This document shows positions 50,021-60,800 of a stretch of 64,000 bases of DNA, piece by piece. A program made the position numbers and the translations under genes. Each line of letters starts with the position of its first letter. Within the stretch, counting starts at the first letter, position 1. This stretch comes from Amycolatopsis orientalis DSM 43388 (GTDB taxonomy: Bacteria > Actinomycetota > Actinomycetes > Mycobacteriales > Pseudonocardiaceae), in assembly GCF_000411975.1 (NCBI RefSeq), contig NZ_ASXG01000158.1, positions 1 through 64,000 on the forward strand. The letters are read 5' to 3'. The notes beneath the pieces were generated by a model. That model was not told the DNA's origin. It ran no database searches and saw nothing but the letters and a program-made list of their open reading frames with translations.

Positions 50021-51286
50021 GTGCGAAAGCTGACCCGGCGCCCGGCCGTTGCCGCGCTCGCCGCCGCATTCCTGTCACTGGCGGCCGCGTGCGGTTCCGC
50101 CGCGTCCTCGGGGAAGATCACGCTCAGCGTGGCCACGTTCGGCGAGTTCGGCTACGCGCCGTTGTTCGAGCAGTACCAGAAGGACCATCCGAACATCGAG
50201 ATCCGCAGCCGGGTCACCGATTTCGACACGCATTTCAAGAGCCTCGCCACGCAGCTGGCGGCCGGGCGCGGCGCGGCCGACGTCGTCGCGGTCGAGGAGC
50301 AGTACCTCCCGAAGTACATCCGGGCCAAGGACAAATTCGTCAACCTGGCCGACTACGGCGCGGACAAGCTGAAACCGCAATGGGCGCCGTGGAAGTGGGC
50401 GCAGGGCACGTCGGGCGATTACGTCTTCGGGCTCGGCACCGACATGGGCAGCCTCGCGATGTGCTACCGCCGGGACCTGTTCCAGCAGGCCGGATTGCCC
50501 ACCGACCGCAAGGCCGTCGCGGCGCTGATGCCGGACTGGCCGGCGTACGCGAATCTCGCCGCCCGGTTCACCGAAAAACTGCCGAACGTGAAGTTCGCCG
50601 ATTCGGCCGGAACCGTCTATACCGCGATGCTCAACCAGTCGCCGGAGAACTACTTCTCCGCCAAGGACGATTCCTACATCGCCGACAAGAATCCCAGCGT
50701 GCGCAATGCCTTCCAGCTTTCCGGCGGTCTCGCGCAAGCGCACGAAACGGCGGGCGCGACCACCTATACCCAGGCTTGGAACGTCGCGATCAAACAGGGC
50801 ACTTTCGCGACCATCGCGTGCCCGGCGTGGATGCTCACGCAGATCAAGGAGGCCGGCGGCGAAGCGGGCAGCGGCAAATGGGACGTCACCACGGTGCCGG
50901 GCAACAGCGGCAACCAGGGCGGTTCCTTCCTCGCTGTGCCGAGGCAAAGCGCGCACCCGAAGGAAGCGTACGAACTCGCGCAGTGGCTGACCGCGCCCGC
51001 GCAGCAGAAACGGCTCTTCCTGTCCGACGGAATCCTGCCGAGCGAACCGAGCGTCTACCAGGACCCGCAGGTCATCGCCCACACCGATCCGTATTTCTCG
51101 AACGCGCCGGTCGGCCAGCTCTACGCGGCTTCGGCGGACCGGCTGCGGCCGAACTACCGCGGCCTGCACGACGCGGACGTGCGCCCGGAATTCGGCCGCG
51201 CGCTCGGCCGGATCGAGGACGGGAGCGAGAACGTCGAGCAGGCGTGGGCCGATGCGGTCCGGATGGGCCGCGAAGCGATCAAGTAG
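50021..51286 (+). CDS. Sugar ABC transporter substrate-binding lipoprotein
   Basis: This 421-residue SBP family 1 receptor has a signal peptide with lipobox AAAC (C24). The mature start ITLSVATFGEFGYAPLFEQY is closely related to CebE at 34690. GTG 50021 follows AAAGGA at 50005-50010, a long spacing. The following two permease genes complete the importer; no ATPase is present. A beta-linked di- or oligosaccharide is likely. With the GH3 gene divergent next door, an aminosugar is possible but unproven. Confidence 0.92.
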   Translation: MRKLTRRPAVAALAAAFLSLAAACGSAASSGKITLSVATFGEFGYAPLFEQYQKDHPNIEIRSRVTDFDTHFKSLATQLAAGRGAADVVAVEEQYLPKYIRAKDKFVNLADYGADKLKPQWAPWKWAQGTSGDYVFGLGTDMGSLAMCYRRDLFQQAGLPTDRKAVAALMPDWPAYANLAARFTEKLPNVKFADSAGTVYTAMLNQSPENYFSAKDDSYIADKNPSVRNAFQLSGGLAQAHETAGATTYTQAWNVAIKQGTFATIACPAWMLTQIKEAGGEAGSGKWDVTTVPGNSGNQGGSFLAVPRQSAHPKEAYELAQWLTAPAQQKRLFLSDGILPSEPSVYQDPQVIAHTDPYFSNAPVGQLYAASADRLRPNYRGLHDADVRPEFGRALGRIEDGSENVEQAWADAVRMGREAIK

Positions 51287-51291
51287 CTGTC

Positions 51292-52176
51292 GTGGACCGG
51301 AAGCTCACCCCCTACGTCTTCATCCTGCCGTTCTTTGTCCTTTTCGGACTGTTCGGCGCGTTCCCGCTGCTGTACACGTCTTGGGTTTCGCTGCACCGGT
51401 GGGATTTGCTTTCCGGTCCGGAAGGCGGGCTGGGCCTCGCGAATTACCTGGAACTGTTCGCCGATCCGCGGTTCTACAACGCGCTGTTCAACACCGTCAG
51501 CATCTTCCTGCTCGCCGCGATCCCGCAGTTCTTCCTCGCGCTCGGCATCGCCGCGCTGCTGAACCGGCCGCTGCGCGCGGCGACCTGGTGGCGGGCCGGG
51601 CTTTTGCTGCCGAACCTGGTGTCCGTGGTCGCCGTCGGGCTGGTGTTCGCGCAGCTGTACAGCTCGGGCTACGGCGTGGTCAACGAGGTGCTCGGCTGGT
51701 TCGGGGTGCCGCCGGTTTCCTGGCAGGCACACAAGTGGTCGTCGCATCTCGCGGTGGCGAGCATGGTGATGTGGCGCTGGACCGGCTACAACGCGCTGAT
51801 CTACCTGGCCGCGATGCAAGCGGTCCCGCAGGACCTGTACGAAGCCGCCGCGCTCGACGGGGCTTCTCGCTGGCGGTCGTTCTGGTCGATCACCGTACCC
51901 GGCATCCGGCCGACGATCGCGTTCACCGCGGTAGCCGGCACGGTCAACGGCCTCCAGCTGTTCGCCGAGCCGCAGCTGTTCGACGCCACCGGAAACGGCG
52001 GCGCGGGAGGCAACGACCGGCAGTTCCAGACCCTCACGATGTATCTGTACGAAAAAGGCTTCGGCAAATTCGACGCCGGATACGCCGCGGCCTTGTCCTG
52101 GGTGATGTTCCTGATCTGCCTGGTGTTCGCGATCGTCAATTACCGGCTCGTGCGCCGGTTCGTGGGTGCGCCGTGA
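51292..52176 (+). CDS. Sugar ABC transporter permease (MalF/CebF-type)
   Basis: This 294-residue permease begins YVFILPFFVLFGLFGAFPLL and has the coupling loop QDLYEAAALDGASRWRSFWS, then ITVPGIRP. It parallels CebF closely (both have QFQTLTMYLYxxxF or its variant near the end) but lacks CebF's 40-residue N-terminal extension. GTG 51292 is 5 nt after the receptor's stop; the overlap with the next gene is 4 nt. Confidence 0.92.
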   Translation: MDRKLTPYVFILPFFVLFGLFGAFPLLYTSWVSLHRWDLLSGPEGGLGLANYLELFADPRFYNALFNTVSIFLLAAIPQFFLALGIAALLNRPLRAATWWRAGLLLPNLVSVVAVGLVFAQLYSSGYGVVNEVLGWFGVPPVSWQAHKWSSHLAVASMVMWRWTGYNALIYLAAMQAVPQDLYEAAALDGASRWRSFWSITVPGIRPTIAFTAVAGTVNGLQLFAEPQLFDATGNGGAGGNDRQFQTLTMYLYEKGFGKFDAGYAAALSWVMFLICLVFAIVNYRLVRRFVGAP

Positions 52177-53000
52177 TCCGCCGAGGCCGGGCGGGAGCCT
52201 GGGTGTATGCGGTGCTGGTGGGGCTGGTCGCCGCGTCGCTGTTTCCGCTGTACTGGTCGTTCGTGGTGTCCACTCGGGACAACGCGGCGATCGGCGAGAC
52301 CTCTCCGCTGCTGCTTCCCGGCGGTCATCTCTTCGACAACATCCAGCGCGTCTTCACCACGGTGGATTTCTGGCTGGCGATCGGCAATTCGCTGATCGTC
52401 GCGACGACGGTGATGCTGTCCAATGTGGTCCTGTCCAGCTTCGCCGGGTTCGCCTTCGCCCGGCTCCGCTTCCGCGGCCGCAACACGCTGTTCTTCCTGG
52501 TGGTCGGCTCGGCGATGGTGCCGGCACAGCTCGGGGTCGTCCCGCTGTACCTGGTGGTGAGCGATTTCGGCTGGTACGGGCGGCTGGAGGCGGTGATCGT
52601 GCCCGCGCTGGTGAGCGCGTTCGGCGTGTTCTGGATGCGCCAGGCCTGCGAGGGCTCGATCGACCAGGACCTCGTGGACGCGGCCACTGTGGACGGAGCG
52701 TCGATCCTGCGCACGTTCTGGCACGTCGCGGTCCCGGCGATCCGTCCACAAGCGACCGTCCTGGCCATGGTGACCTTCCTCGGCGCGTGGAACGACTACT
52801 TCTGGCCGCTGGTCATCCTCGACCCGGCGCAGACGCCGACCGTGCAGGTGGTCCTGTCCCAGCTGGCCAGCGGGTACTTCACCGACTACGCCTTGATGCT
52901 GACCGGCGCGACGCTGGGCGTGCTTCCGGTGATCATCCTCTTCCTGCTGCTCGGCCGGAACCTGGTGCGCAGCATCTCGACCGGGCTAAGGACGTCGTGA
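52173..53000 (+). CDS. Sugar ABC transporter permease (MalG/CebG-type)
   Basis: This 275-residue permease has first span VYAVLVGLVAASLFPLYWSF and coupling loop QDLVDAATVDGASILRTFWH, then VAVPAIRPQ. It ends LLLGRNLVRSISTGL. GTG 52173 overlaps the previous gene by 4 nt. Its 3' end overlaps the convergent hydrolase gene by 15 nt, so no terminator lies between them. An MsiK-type ATPase from elsewhere would be needed. Confidence 0.92.
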   Translation: MIRRGRAGAWVYAVLVGLVAASLFPLYWSFVVSTRDNAAIGETSPLLLPGGHLFDNIQRVFTTVDFWLAIGNSLIVATTVMLSNVVLSSFAGFAFARLRFRGRNTLFFLVVGSAMVPAQLGVVPLYLVVSDFGWYGRLEAVIVPALVSAFGVFWMRQACEGSIDQDLVDAATVDGASILRTFWHVAVPAIRPQATVLAMVTFLGAWNDYFWPLVILDPAQTPTVQVVLSQLASGYFTDYALMLTGATLGVLPVIILFLLLGRNLVRSISTGLRTS

Positions 53001-54065
53001 GACGTACTGGCCGAAGAACCCGGCAATCGCGGACCGCTGCACGGCGATACTCGCCCGAGGATCAATAGTCCCGATCCGGTTTTCCCGGACCTTCGGATCC
53101 ACCGGCACTTGTTCCGCCAGCTTCGGCAGGAACCACTGCACGTCGGTGTAGCTGTAGTGCATCGCGGTAGCCAGCGTGATGTCCCGCTTCGGTGCCGAAG
53201 TGTGCTCCCACAACGACTTCCACGCGGGTGCCGTGCGGTGACTGCGCGCCTGGCCGTCGCTGGTGCTGCCGGAAGACCCCATCAGCAGCACCGGCCGCGA
53301 CACCCCCGCCGCGCCAGCGCGAGTGAGCTGCTTGCCGTCGACGTCGTAGGCGAGCCAACCGTCCAGATCAGCCGCAGCGTCCACTCGGGAGTCCACCGTG
53401 GACACTTCGGCAGCCGTGTCCCCGCCGAACGAATGCCCGATCAGGCCGACCCGGCTCAGGTCCATCGCCTTGCCGAGCCCCGGAATGCTGGGCAACCGGT
53501 CCAGCACGAACCGGACGTCCGATACCCGCGTCTGCATCCCCGCCACCAGGTCCTTGCTGTGCTGCGAGAACACCACCCGCCCGTCCGGGAAGACGACGAA
53601 CGGTGCCTCGCCAGTGTGGTCGATGGTCACCACGAGGTACCCGCGGCTGGTGAGGTCCTCGGCCGTCGCGGTGCCCAGCGCGCGCAGCGAAGCCCAGCCC
53701 GGCGAGTACACGACCACCGGCCACCGTGCCCGCACCGGCGCGTCCGCCCGGGCATGGGTCTCGACGGCTGCCCAGTCGACCTTGCCGGTCGGCAGCCCCA
53801 GCGCCGGGGCCGCGCCCTGGTCGAAGTACTCCGCGGACGCGGCGGGCAGATACCGCGCCTTCGGCCCCGTGCCCGGCTGGGCGGGATACCAGACGCTGAT
53901 CATCAGCTCCCGGTTCCGTGCCTGGTCAACGAGGTGGACATCGCGTTCGCCGATCGCGTGCGGCCCAGTTGGCGTCGGCAGTTCGAAAGTGGTCTCCGCC
54001 GAAGCGGGCGCGGCGTTCAAAGCGGTGAGGAGGAGAGCCGCGGCGAGGACAGTTCGGAAGCGCAT
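52986..54065 (-). CDS. Secreted alpha/beta hydrolase, PAF-acetylhydrolase-like
   Basis: This 359-residue hydrolase has a cleavable signal peptide (FRTVLAAALLLTALNAAPAS-AE). The fold resembles platelet-activating-factor acetylhydrolase/dienelactone types: WPVVVYSPGWAS near the oxyanion hole, nucleophile Ser in GHSFGGDTA, Asp probably in DLDGWLAYD or a nearby loop, and His in AMHYSYTD. Substrate may be a lipid or small ester outside the cell. It is convergent with the sugar operon, overlapping it by 15 nt. Confidence 0.88.
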   Translation of the reverse strand: MRFRTVLAAALLLTALNAAPASAETTFELPTPTGPHAIGERDVHLVDQARNRELMISVWYPAQPGTGPKARYLPAASAEYFDQGAAPALGLPTGKVDWAAVETHARADAPVRARWPVVVYSPGWASLRALGTATAEDLTSRGYLVVTIDHTGEAPFVVFPDGRVVFSQHSKDLVAGMQTRVSDVRFVLDRLPSIPGLGKAMDLSRVGLIGHSFGGDTAAEVSTVDSRVDAAADLDGWLAYDVDGKQLTRAGAAGVSRPVLLMGSSGSTSDGQARSHRTAPAWKSLWEHTSAPKRDITLATAMHYSYTDVQWFLPKLAEQVPVDPKVRENRIGTIDPRASIAVQRSAIAGFFGQYVSRRP

Positions 54066-54134
54066 GCCGGAACTCTGCCGTTCCGGCCGGGCGGCCCGCG
54101 CCTGCCGACCGTCCCCGGTTACCCCTGACTTTCG

Positions 54135-57100
54135 TCAACCCGTCCGGCGCGCCACGGCGGTTGCCAGCTCGCTGCGCGACGGCGCGTCCAGCTTTCCGAG
54201 CAGCCGCACGACGTGGGCCTGGACCGTCCGGCGAGGCAGCCGCAGTTCCGTCGCGATCTCCGGATTGGACCGGCCGGCGGCGACGAGCCGGGCGATGCGG
54301 ACTTCCAGCGTCGACAGCGACTCCCAGCCGCGTTCCGGCCGCGCCGACGCCACCGAGGACCCGCGCTGCACGCCGACCGCCTGCAACCGGGTCTCGGCGT
54401 GCCGCAGATTCCACGCCGCCGAAAGTTCGGTGTACAGCGAGGCCGCCTCGTCGAACGCGGTCTGCGCGGCATCCAGCCGGCCGACCCGGGCCAGCAGCAC
54501 GGCCGCGTCCTCCAGCGCACTGGCCAGTTCCGGTTTCCGTCCCACCGCACGGAAATGTTCCGCCGTCCGCAGAACCGGCTCCGGATCCTCGCCCAGCAAC
54601 CCACGACACCATTCGGCCGCCGCGAACGCCCGCGCCGGTTCGAGTTCCTTCTCCGCCTCTTCGACACATACCGCGAGCGCCCGCTCCGCCGCGGCCCGGT
54701 CGCCCGCCGCCAACGCGATCTGCGCGAACTGCGGCAACCACTGATGCCGCAACATCATCTGCGCGTACGTCGGATTCAGAATCGGCTCGAACACGGTGAT
54801 CGCCTTCTGCGAATCACCCTGCTGATAGGCGACCAGCGCGTGCGCGGCGAGCAAGAAGTCGAAACTCTCCCGCTCGGCACTGGTCGCGGGCGCGTGCTCC
54901 TCCGCCGCGTCCAGCAGCGCGGCCGCCTGCGCGTGTTCGCCGCGTCGCGCCGCGATCAGCGCCGCGACCCCGTGCAGCAGCAACGCCGCCGCCCCCGGTT
55001 CGCGGAGGCCGAAGAAGGTGATCGCCGGGCCGTCCTCGGTCACCGTGTCCAGCTCGACCAGCGCTTCGTCCCACCGGCCTTCCCAGTACCGGTGCACCGC
55101 GACGGAAACCTGCAGTCCGCTCGGCATGCTGTGCCGCCGCGTCACTTCGGCGGCTTCCTGCAGCGTGCGGTTCGCGTCGTCCAGCCGGTCGAGGTTCTGC
55201 AGCGTGAAGACGCGGTTGTCCAGCAGATCCAGGTGCAGATCGGCCAGTTCGGGCTCGTCGCCGACGGCCGCGATCGCCTCGTCCACGTGCTTCAACGCGC
55301 TTGTGTGGTGCCGCCGCACGGAATCGACCAGCCACAACGTCTGCAGCGCGTGCGCGGTGAGGTAGGCGTCGCCGTCCGCCTCCGCCCGCGCGCGATGCGC
55401 GTTCTTCTCCGCGACATCGAGGTCGTCGAGCCCGCCGCGCCGGAAGTTCGCGAGCAGATGGCGGCCCCGGACCCGCCACAGCTCCGGCACTCCCGGGTCC
55501 TCCGCCGGATTCCCGAGCGTCTCCACAGCGAGCCGCACGTCCCCGCGGCGGAACCGCATCGCGGACACGACGTGGCGCATCTCGGCCGCGTGGTCCGGAT
55601 CGCGGGCCAGCTCAAGTGCTTGCAGCGCGAGGTCTTCCGGATTCCGTTCGAGCCGGAACAGCACCCGCACCAGCGCGACGAGCAACGGTTCGCGGCGCGG
55701 ATCGTCGTCCTCGACCACGGCCAGCGCGCGCTCCAGCAGCTCGACCGCGATCAGCGGGGCCCGGTTCGACACCGCGCTCTGGTGCTCCACCAGCCAGTCC
55801 GGTACCCACGGATCCACAGTGGACGGAACGGCGACGAGCTGCTCGGCGACCCGCTTCACCGGCGCGCCGATCTTGGCCAGCGCCTCGGCCGCCTGCCGGT
55901 GCTGCCGCGCCCGGGTTTCTGGCGGGAGATGGTGGTACAACGTCTGGCGCAGCAACGGAAGCCGGAACGCGAGCTGGGTCCCGGTGTCGAGCAGGATGTT
56001 GTCCGCCACTGCTTCTTCGAGCGGGCCGAGCAGGTCCGACGGCCGCTGTCCGAGCACCGCCGCGATGTCGCCGACCTCGAACTCCATGCCGAGGATCGCT
56101 CCCCAGCCGAGCACGTGCCGGGTCTTCGCGGGCAGCAGCTCCAGCCGCCGGTTGACCGCCGCGACGATCGACTCCGGCGGCTCGAACCGCAGCGGATCCG
56201 GGACGTCAGCGAGCCCGTCGCGGTGCTCGACCGCGCCCGAATGCACCAGCGCGTCCAGTGTTTCCTTGAGGTACAACGGATTGCCGCCGGCGCGGGCGAC
56301 CAGGTCCCGCAACCGCGGCCCGGGCTCCGCGCCGATCTGCCGGCGCAGCAGGGAGAGGACGTCTTCCTCGCCGAGCGGACCGAGGTCGAGCACGATCCCG
56401 TCGCGTGTCTCGACCCCGCGGCGCAGCTGGGTCATCTCCGGCCGCTCCGGCGCCGGTCGCGTCGCGGCGACCAGCAGCAACGGCAGCTGCCGGGCGGCCG
56501 CGGACAACCGGTGCCACACCAGGACACTCGACTCGTCCGCCCACTGCAGGTCGTCGACCACGAGCAACAGCGGCGATTCGGCGCACAGTTCGTCGACGAG
56601 CGCCAAGAGCCGGTCCACCGAATCCAGCACCGGGTCGCCGACGCGCCGCACCGGTTCCTCGCTGCTCAGCGCGACGCGAGCGCGGCGGGGATCCGGCGAA
56701 TGCGGGTCGATCGCCAGGCATTCGTGCATCACCTGCAACGGGAACCGCATGCTCAGCTCGTCCGCGGCGACCCAGGCGACCTGCAGGCCGCGCACGTCGC
56801 CGAACGCGTGCGCGAGCAGGTCGGATTTCCCGATGCCGGGTTCGCCCTCGATCCACACCGCCCGGCCGCGGCCCGCGCGGACCCCGTCGAGCAGCTGGCG
56901 CAGCTTGCCGGCTTCGGCTTCCCGGCCGAGCAACGGCTCCCGCGGCGCCCGCACGACCGGCTCGGGTGCCACCGGTCGGCGCAGGTCCAGCGCCGGGTCC
57001 TCGGCGAGCACGAGCTGGTGCAGTTCGCGCAGCCCGGGACCGGGTTCAACACCCAGCTCGGCGCGCATCGTCTGGCGCGCGTCCTGGAACACTTCGAGCG

Positions 57101-57755
57101 CGTCGGAATGCCGGCCGCTGCGGTAGAGCGCGAGCATCAAGGAGGCCCGCAGTGATTCGCGCAGCGGATATTCCGCGGTAAGCGCGGTCAGCTCGGCGAT
57201 GATCTCCTGGTGGCCGCCCATTTCCAGCCTGCTGCGGGCGGCCCGGTCGAGGGTGTCCAGCCGCAGTTCGGCGAGGTACGCGCGATGCCGTTCGGCGAAG
57301 TTGCCGGGCACGCCGGACAGCGCTTCGCCGTGCCAGAGTTTGAGCGCGGCGCTGAACTCGGCCACCGCCCGGTTGTGCGCCCCGGCCTCCGCCTCGCGTT
57401 TGCCGTTTTCCCGGTGTTGCTCGAACTTCGCCGCGTCGAGCGCTTCCGGGGCGAGGTCGAGCGTGTAGCCCGCCGGGCCGGAGCCGAGCACGGTCGACGC
57501 GGACCACCGGGTGCGTTCCGGCTCCAGCGCCCGGCGCAGCCCGGAAATGTAGGTGTGCACGCTGCCCTCGACACTGGCCGGCGGCGAATCGCCCCAGACG
57601 CCCGCGATCAGCTCCGCGCGCGGCACCGGCCGTCCGGCGGCGACCGCCAGCATGGCGAAGACCGCCCGCTGCCGCGCGGGTCCGAGCGAGATTTCGGTTG
57701 TCCCGCGCCAGGCGCGCAGCGGGCCGAGCGCTGTCACCCGCAAATCCCCTGGCAT
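54135..57755 (-). CDS. SARP-AAA-TPR-LuxR giant transcriptional regulator
   Basis: This 1206-residue regulator has an N-terminal OmpR-type HTH (about 1-95, LGPLRAWRGTTEISLGPARQ) and a bacterial transcriptional activation (BTAD) domain to about 250. An NTPase domain follows, with Walker A GEPGIGKS (304-311, K310) and Walker B LLLVVDDLQWAD. A long TPR-like helical region runs to about 1120, and a C-terminal LuxR HTH (LSTLEVRIARLVAAGRSNPE) ends it. This is a hybrid of the AfsR/SARP and LAL architectures. Such proteins often control antibiotic gene clusters, but no biosynthetic cluster is in the window. It lies 63 bp behind a paralogue in the same direction. Confidence 0.93.
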   Translation of the reverse strand: MPGDLRVTALGPLRAWRGTTEISLGPARQRAVFAMLAVAAGRPVPRAELIAGVWGDSPPASVEGSVHTYISGLRRALEPERTRWSASTVLGSGPAGYTLDLAPEALDAAKFEQHRENGKREAEAGAHNRAVAEFSAALKLWHGEALSGVPGNFAERHRAYLAELRLDTLDRAARSRLEMGGHQEIIAELTALTAEYPLRESLRASLMLALYRSGRHSDALEVFQDARQTMRAELGVEPGPGLRELHQLVLAEDPALDLRRPVAPEPVVRAPREPLLGREAEAGKLRQLLDGVRAGRGRAVWIEGEPGIGKSDLLAHAFGDVRGLQVAWVAADELSMRFPLQVMHECLAIDPHSPDPRRARVALSSEEPVRRVGDPVLDSVDRLLALVDELCAESPLLLVVDDLQWADESSVLVWHRLSAAARQLPLLLVAATRPAPERPEMTQLRRGVETRDGIVLDLGPLGEEDVLSLLRRQIGAEPGPRLRDLVARAGGNPLYLKETLDALVHSGAVEHRDGLADVPDPLRFEPPESIVAAVNRRLELLPAKTRHVLGWGAILGMEFEVGDIAAVLGQRPSDLLGPLEEAVADNILLDTGTQLAFRLPLLRQTLYHHLPPETRARQHRQAAEALAKIGAPVKRVAEQLVAVPSTVDPWVPDWLVEHQSAVSNRAPLIAVELLERALAVVEDDDPRREPLLVALVRVLFRLERNPEDLALQALELARDPDHAAEMRHVVSAMRFRRGDVRLAVETLGNPAEDPGVPELWRVRGRHLLANFRRGGLDDLDVAEKNAHRARAEADGDAYLTAHALQTLWLVDSVRRHHTSALKHVDEAIAAVGDEPELADLHLDLLDNRVFTLQNLDRLDDANRTLQEAAEVTRRHSMPSGLQVSVAVHRYWEGRWDEALVELDTVTEDGPAITFFGLREPGAAALLLHGVAALIAARRGEHAQAAALLDAAEEHAPATSAERESFDFLLAAHALVAYQQGDSQKAITVFEPILNPTYAQMMLRHQWLPQFAQIALAAGDRAAAERALAVCVEEAEKELEPARAFAAAEWCRGLLGEDPEPVLRTAEHFRAVGRKPELASALEDAAVLLARVGRLDAAQTAFDEAASLYTELSAAWNLRHAETRLQAVGVQRGSSVASARPERGWESLSTLEVRIARLVAAGRSNPEIATELRLPRRTVQAHVVRLLGKLDAPSRSELATAVARRTG

Positions 57756-57818
57756 GCCGTTCCATTCGCCGTGTTGACCGAGTTTACCGATCGATCATGG
57801 ACGCGAGTCCACCCCGGT

Positions 57819-60800
57819 TCACTCTCCTGCCGCACGCGCGCGGACCGGGCTGGCCCGCCGGATGCCGTACGGCTGCATCCGCGTCTCGGCGCGCCGCACA
57901 TCCCAGGCCGCGCCGACCGAGGTGTAGCTGGTGAGTGCGGTGAGGAAGGCCGTGCGCGCCTCGTCGAGACGGCGGTACTCGGCGAGCAGGATCGCGGCGT
58001 CCTCACTGGCCCGCGCGTGCTTGAGCATCCGTCCGGCGGACTCGTAATGCGTGGCGGCGCCGAGGATCGCGTCCGGATCGGCGGTGACCAGGCCCCGGCA
58101 ATGCGCGGTCGCCGCGGTGTGCGACGGCGGGGTGTCGTATCCGCTGGTTTCCCCCATGAGGCGCAGCGCCCGGAACGCGTGCGGCTGGTCGCCGAGCTGC
58201 ATGGCGAGCCGAGCGAGGTCGGGCAGCCACTGCTGGCGCGCCGCGGGCGGGTAGTTCTGCTCCAGCAACGGGAGAAGCGCGGCGAGAGCGGCGTCCGGAT
58301 CGCCCTCCAGCTCGGCGAGCTGAGCGCGCGCGGCGAGGAGGTAGTCGCCGCCGTTCGGTTCGAGACCGTGCGGGAACTGGTGCCGGGCCGCCGCGTCGAG
58401 ATGCGCGCGAGCTTCCTCCGGTTCGTCCCGATGACTCGCGATCAACGCGCCGACGCCGTGCACCAGCAAAGCCGATCCCGGGCTGCGCAACACATAAGAC
58501 GCGGTTTCCGCCCCGCCCCGGATCACGGTGTCCAGTTCGGACAGTGCCTCGCCCCAGCGGCCGCGCCAGTAGTAGTGCACCGCGCCGGCCAGGTGCATTT
58601 CGCCGGGCACCGCCCGGGTCGCGGCCAGCTGGCGGGCGGTGCTCAGGTCGGCGTCGTTGTCGAGCCCGTCCAGCACGCCCAGCTCGGACAGATCCGGGAC
58701 GGCTGCTTGGTGGTCGACGGCGAACCGTTCGATGGTCACCCGCAGGGTTTCGTGCCGTCCGCGCCACATCTCCGGCACCTTCGGATCGGCCAGCGTGCGG
58801 CGTACTTCCGCGGCGGCCTCGGCGAATTCGCCGCGGCGGTAATAGATGTAGGCGAGGATCCAGCGCATTTCCGCGGCCTGCCTGCTGTCCTTGGTGCGCG
58901 CGACGACCGAACGCGCTTCCGCCTCCGGTTCCCGGCCGAGCCAGAACAGCAACCGGGCGAGCGTGGCGGTCAGCGGTTCGCGCGCCTCGGCGGGCAGCAC
59001 CGCCTGCTTGACCACTTGCTTAAGCAGGTCCACCGCGGTGCGCGGCGATTGCGCGGCGACCGTGCCGATGTGCTCGACCAGCCAATTCGCCACCCAGGGG
59101 TCCGCCTGCGCGGGCGCGGCGGCCAGCTGCTCGGCGACGCGTTCCGCGCCCGCCCCCGCTTTGTCCAGCGCCTCGGCCAGCTGCCGATGCAGTGCGACGC
59201 GCATCGCGGCCGGGGTCTTTTCGTACAACACGCGACGCAGCAACGGATGCCGGAACGCGAGCAGATCGCCGGACTCGGCCAGCACTCCCGCGGTGAGCGC
59301 CTCCTCGACCGCGGCGACCAGAGCGGTCGGCGCGCGTTCGGTGGCGATCGCGATGTCGCCGAGGGAGAATTCCTTGCCCAGCAAGGCTGCCCAGCGCAAC
59401 AGGTCGCGCGCGGAGCTGGACAGGAAGATCAGGTAAAGCGTGATCCGCGAGCCGAGCGGCGACGGGATCGAGCGGCACGAGGTACCGTCGACGATCGCGT
59501 GCGCGCCGTCGAGCAGGATCATCGAATTGGTCAGCAGGGTTTCGACGATTTCCGTGGCGTAGCGCGGATTTCCCGCGGCGTGGCCGAGCAGCACCGAGAA
59601 CATCCGGTTCGGTGGTGCCCCGGTGAGGTCGGCGGCGATCTTCCGGATGTCGGGTTCTGGCAACGGTTCCAGCCGCAGCAGGGTGGTCGCCCCGGACGAC
59701 AGGTCCGCGGCCAGCGCTTCGAGCGCGGCCGAGCGGGGGAGCGGACGGCTCGCTCCGACGAGCAGCAGCGGCAGCCGCCGGGTCTCGCGCGCGAGGTGCT
59801 GCCACACCTGGAGCGTCGTTTCGTCGGCCCACTGCAGATCGTCGACCACGAGTGCCAGCGGCGCGTCCGCGCACAGCTGCCGGACCAGTCCGAGAATGCC
59901 CTGGACCGGGTCCAGCTCCGGGTTCTCGGCGAGCGCTACCGCCAGCTCCGCACGGCGCAGATCCGACGCGCGCGGGTGCACCCCGAGCGCGTCCAGCAAC
60001 GGCCGCAACGCAAAGCCCTGGTCGAGAGAATCGGCGGCGGCGAACAGGGCGGGATAGCCGGTTTCGTGTGCCAGCGCGACGGTTTCGGCCAGCAACGCGG
60101 TCCGGCCGATCCCCGGTTCGCCCTTGACCCACACCGAACGGCCGAGGCCGCCGCCGAGACCGGCGATGGCTTCGCTGAGCACCCGCAGTTCGTCCTCGCG
60201 GCCGACGAACGTCGCCGGCCGCGGCGGCAGCACCGGCAACGGGAAGCGCGGGACTTTCGCGGCCGGCGCGGGCGTGGCCGGTTGATCGGCGGCCAGCAGC
60301 TTCTCGTAAAGCTCCCGCAGCGCGGGCCCCGGCTCGGTCCCGGAGGCTTCGACCAGCCGCTCGCGCAGTTCGGTGTAGACGGTGAGAGCCTCGTGCGGCC
60401 GGCCCGCCTGGTCGAGTGCTCGCATGAGCAGACCGTGCAGCGGTTCGCGGAACGGGTGTTCCGCGGCGAGTTCGCTGAGCTGCGTGACGAGCCCGGCGGA
60501 CTCGCCCGAGTCCATCGCCAGCTCGGCGCGGCGTTCGACGGTGGCCAGCCGGAGTTCCTCCAGCCGCACGCGCTGCGCGGTGGCGTAAGGTCCGGACAAG
60601 CATTGCAGCGGCGTGCCGTCCCACTCCGCGAGAGCCTCGTCGAGCACGCTTCGCGCTTCGGCCCGGCGTCCTTCGGCGAGCAGCCGGTTGCCGAGGTCGC
60701 GCAGCGCGCTGAAGCGGTGGACGTCGATCTGCTCCGGCTCGACGCAGAGCGAATAACCGGACCCGGTCGACGCGATCAGCCGCGATTCGGCGCCTTTGCG

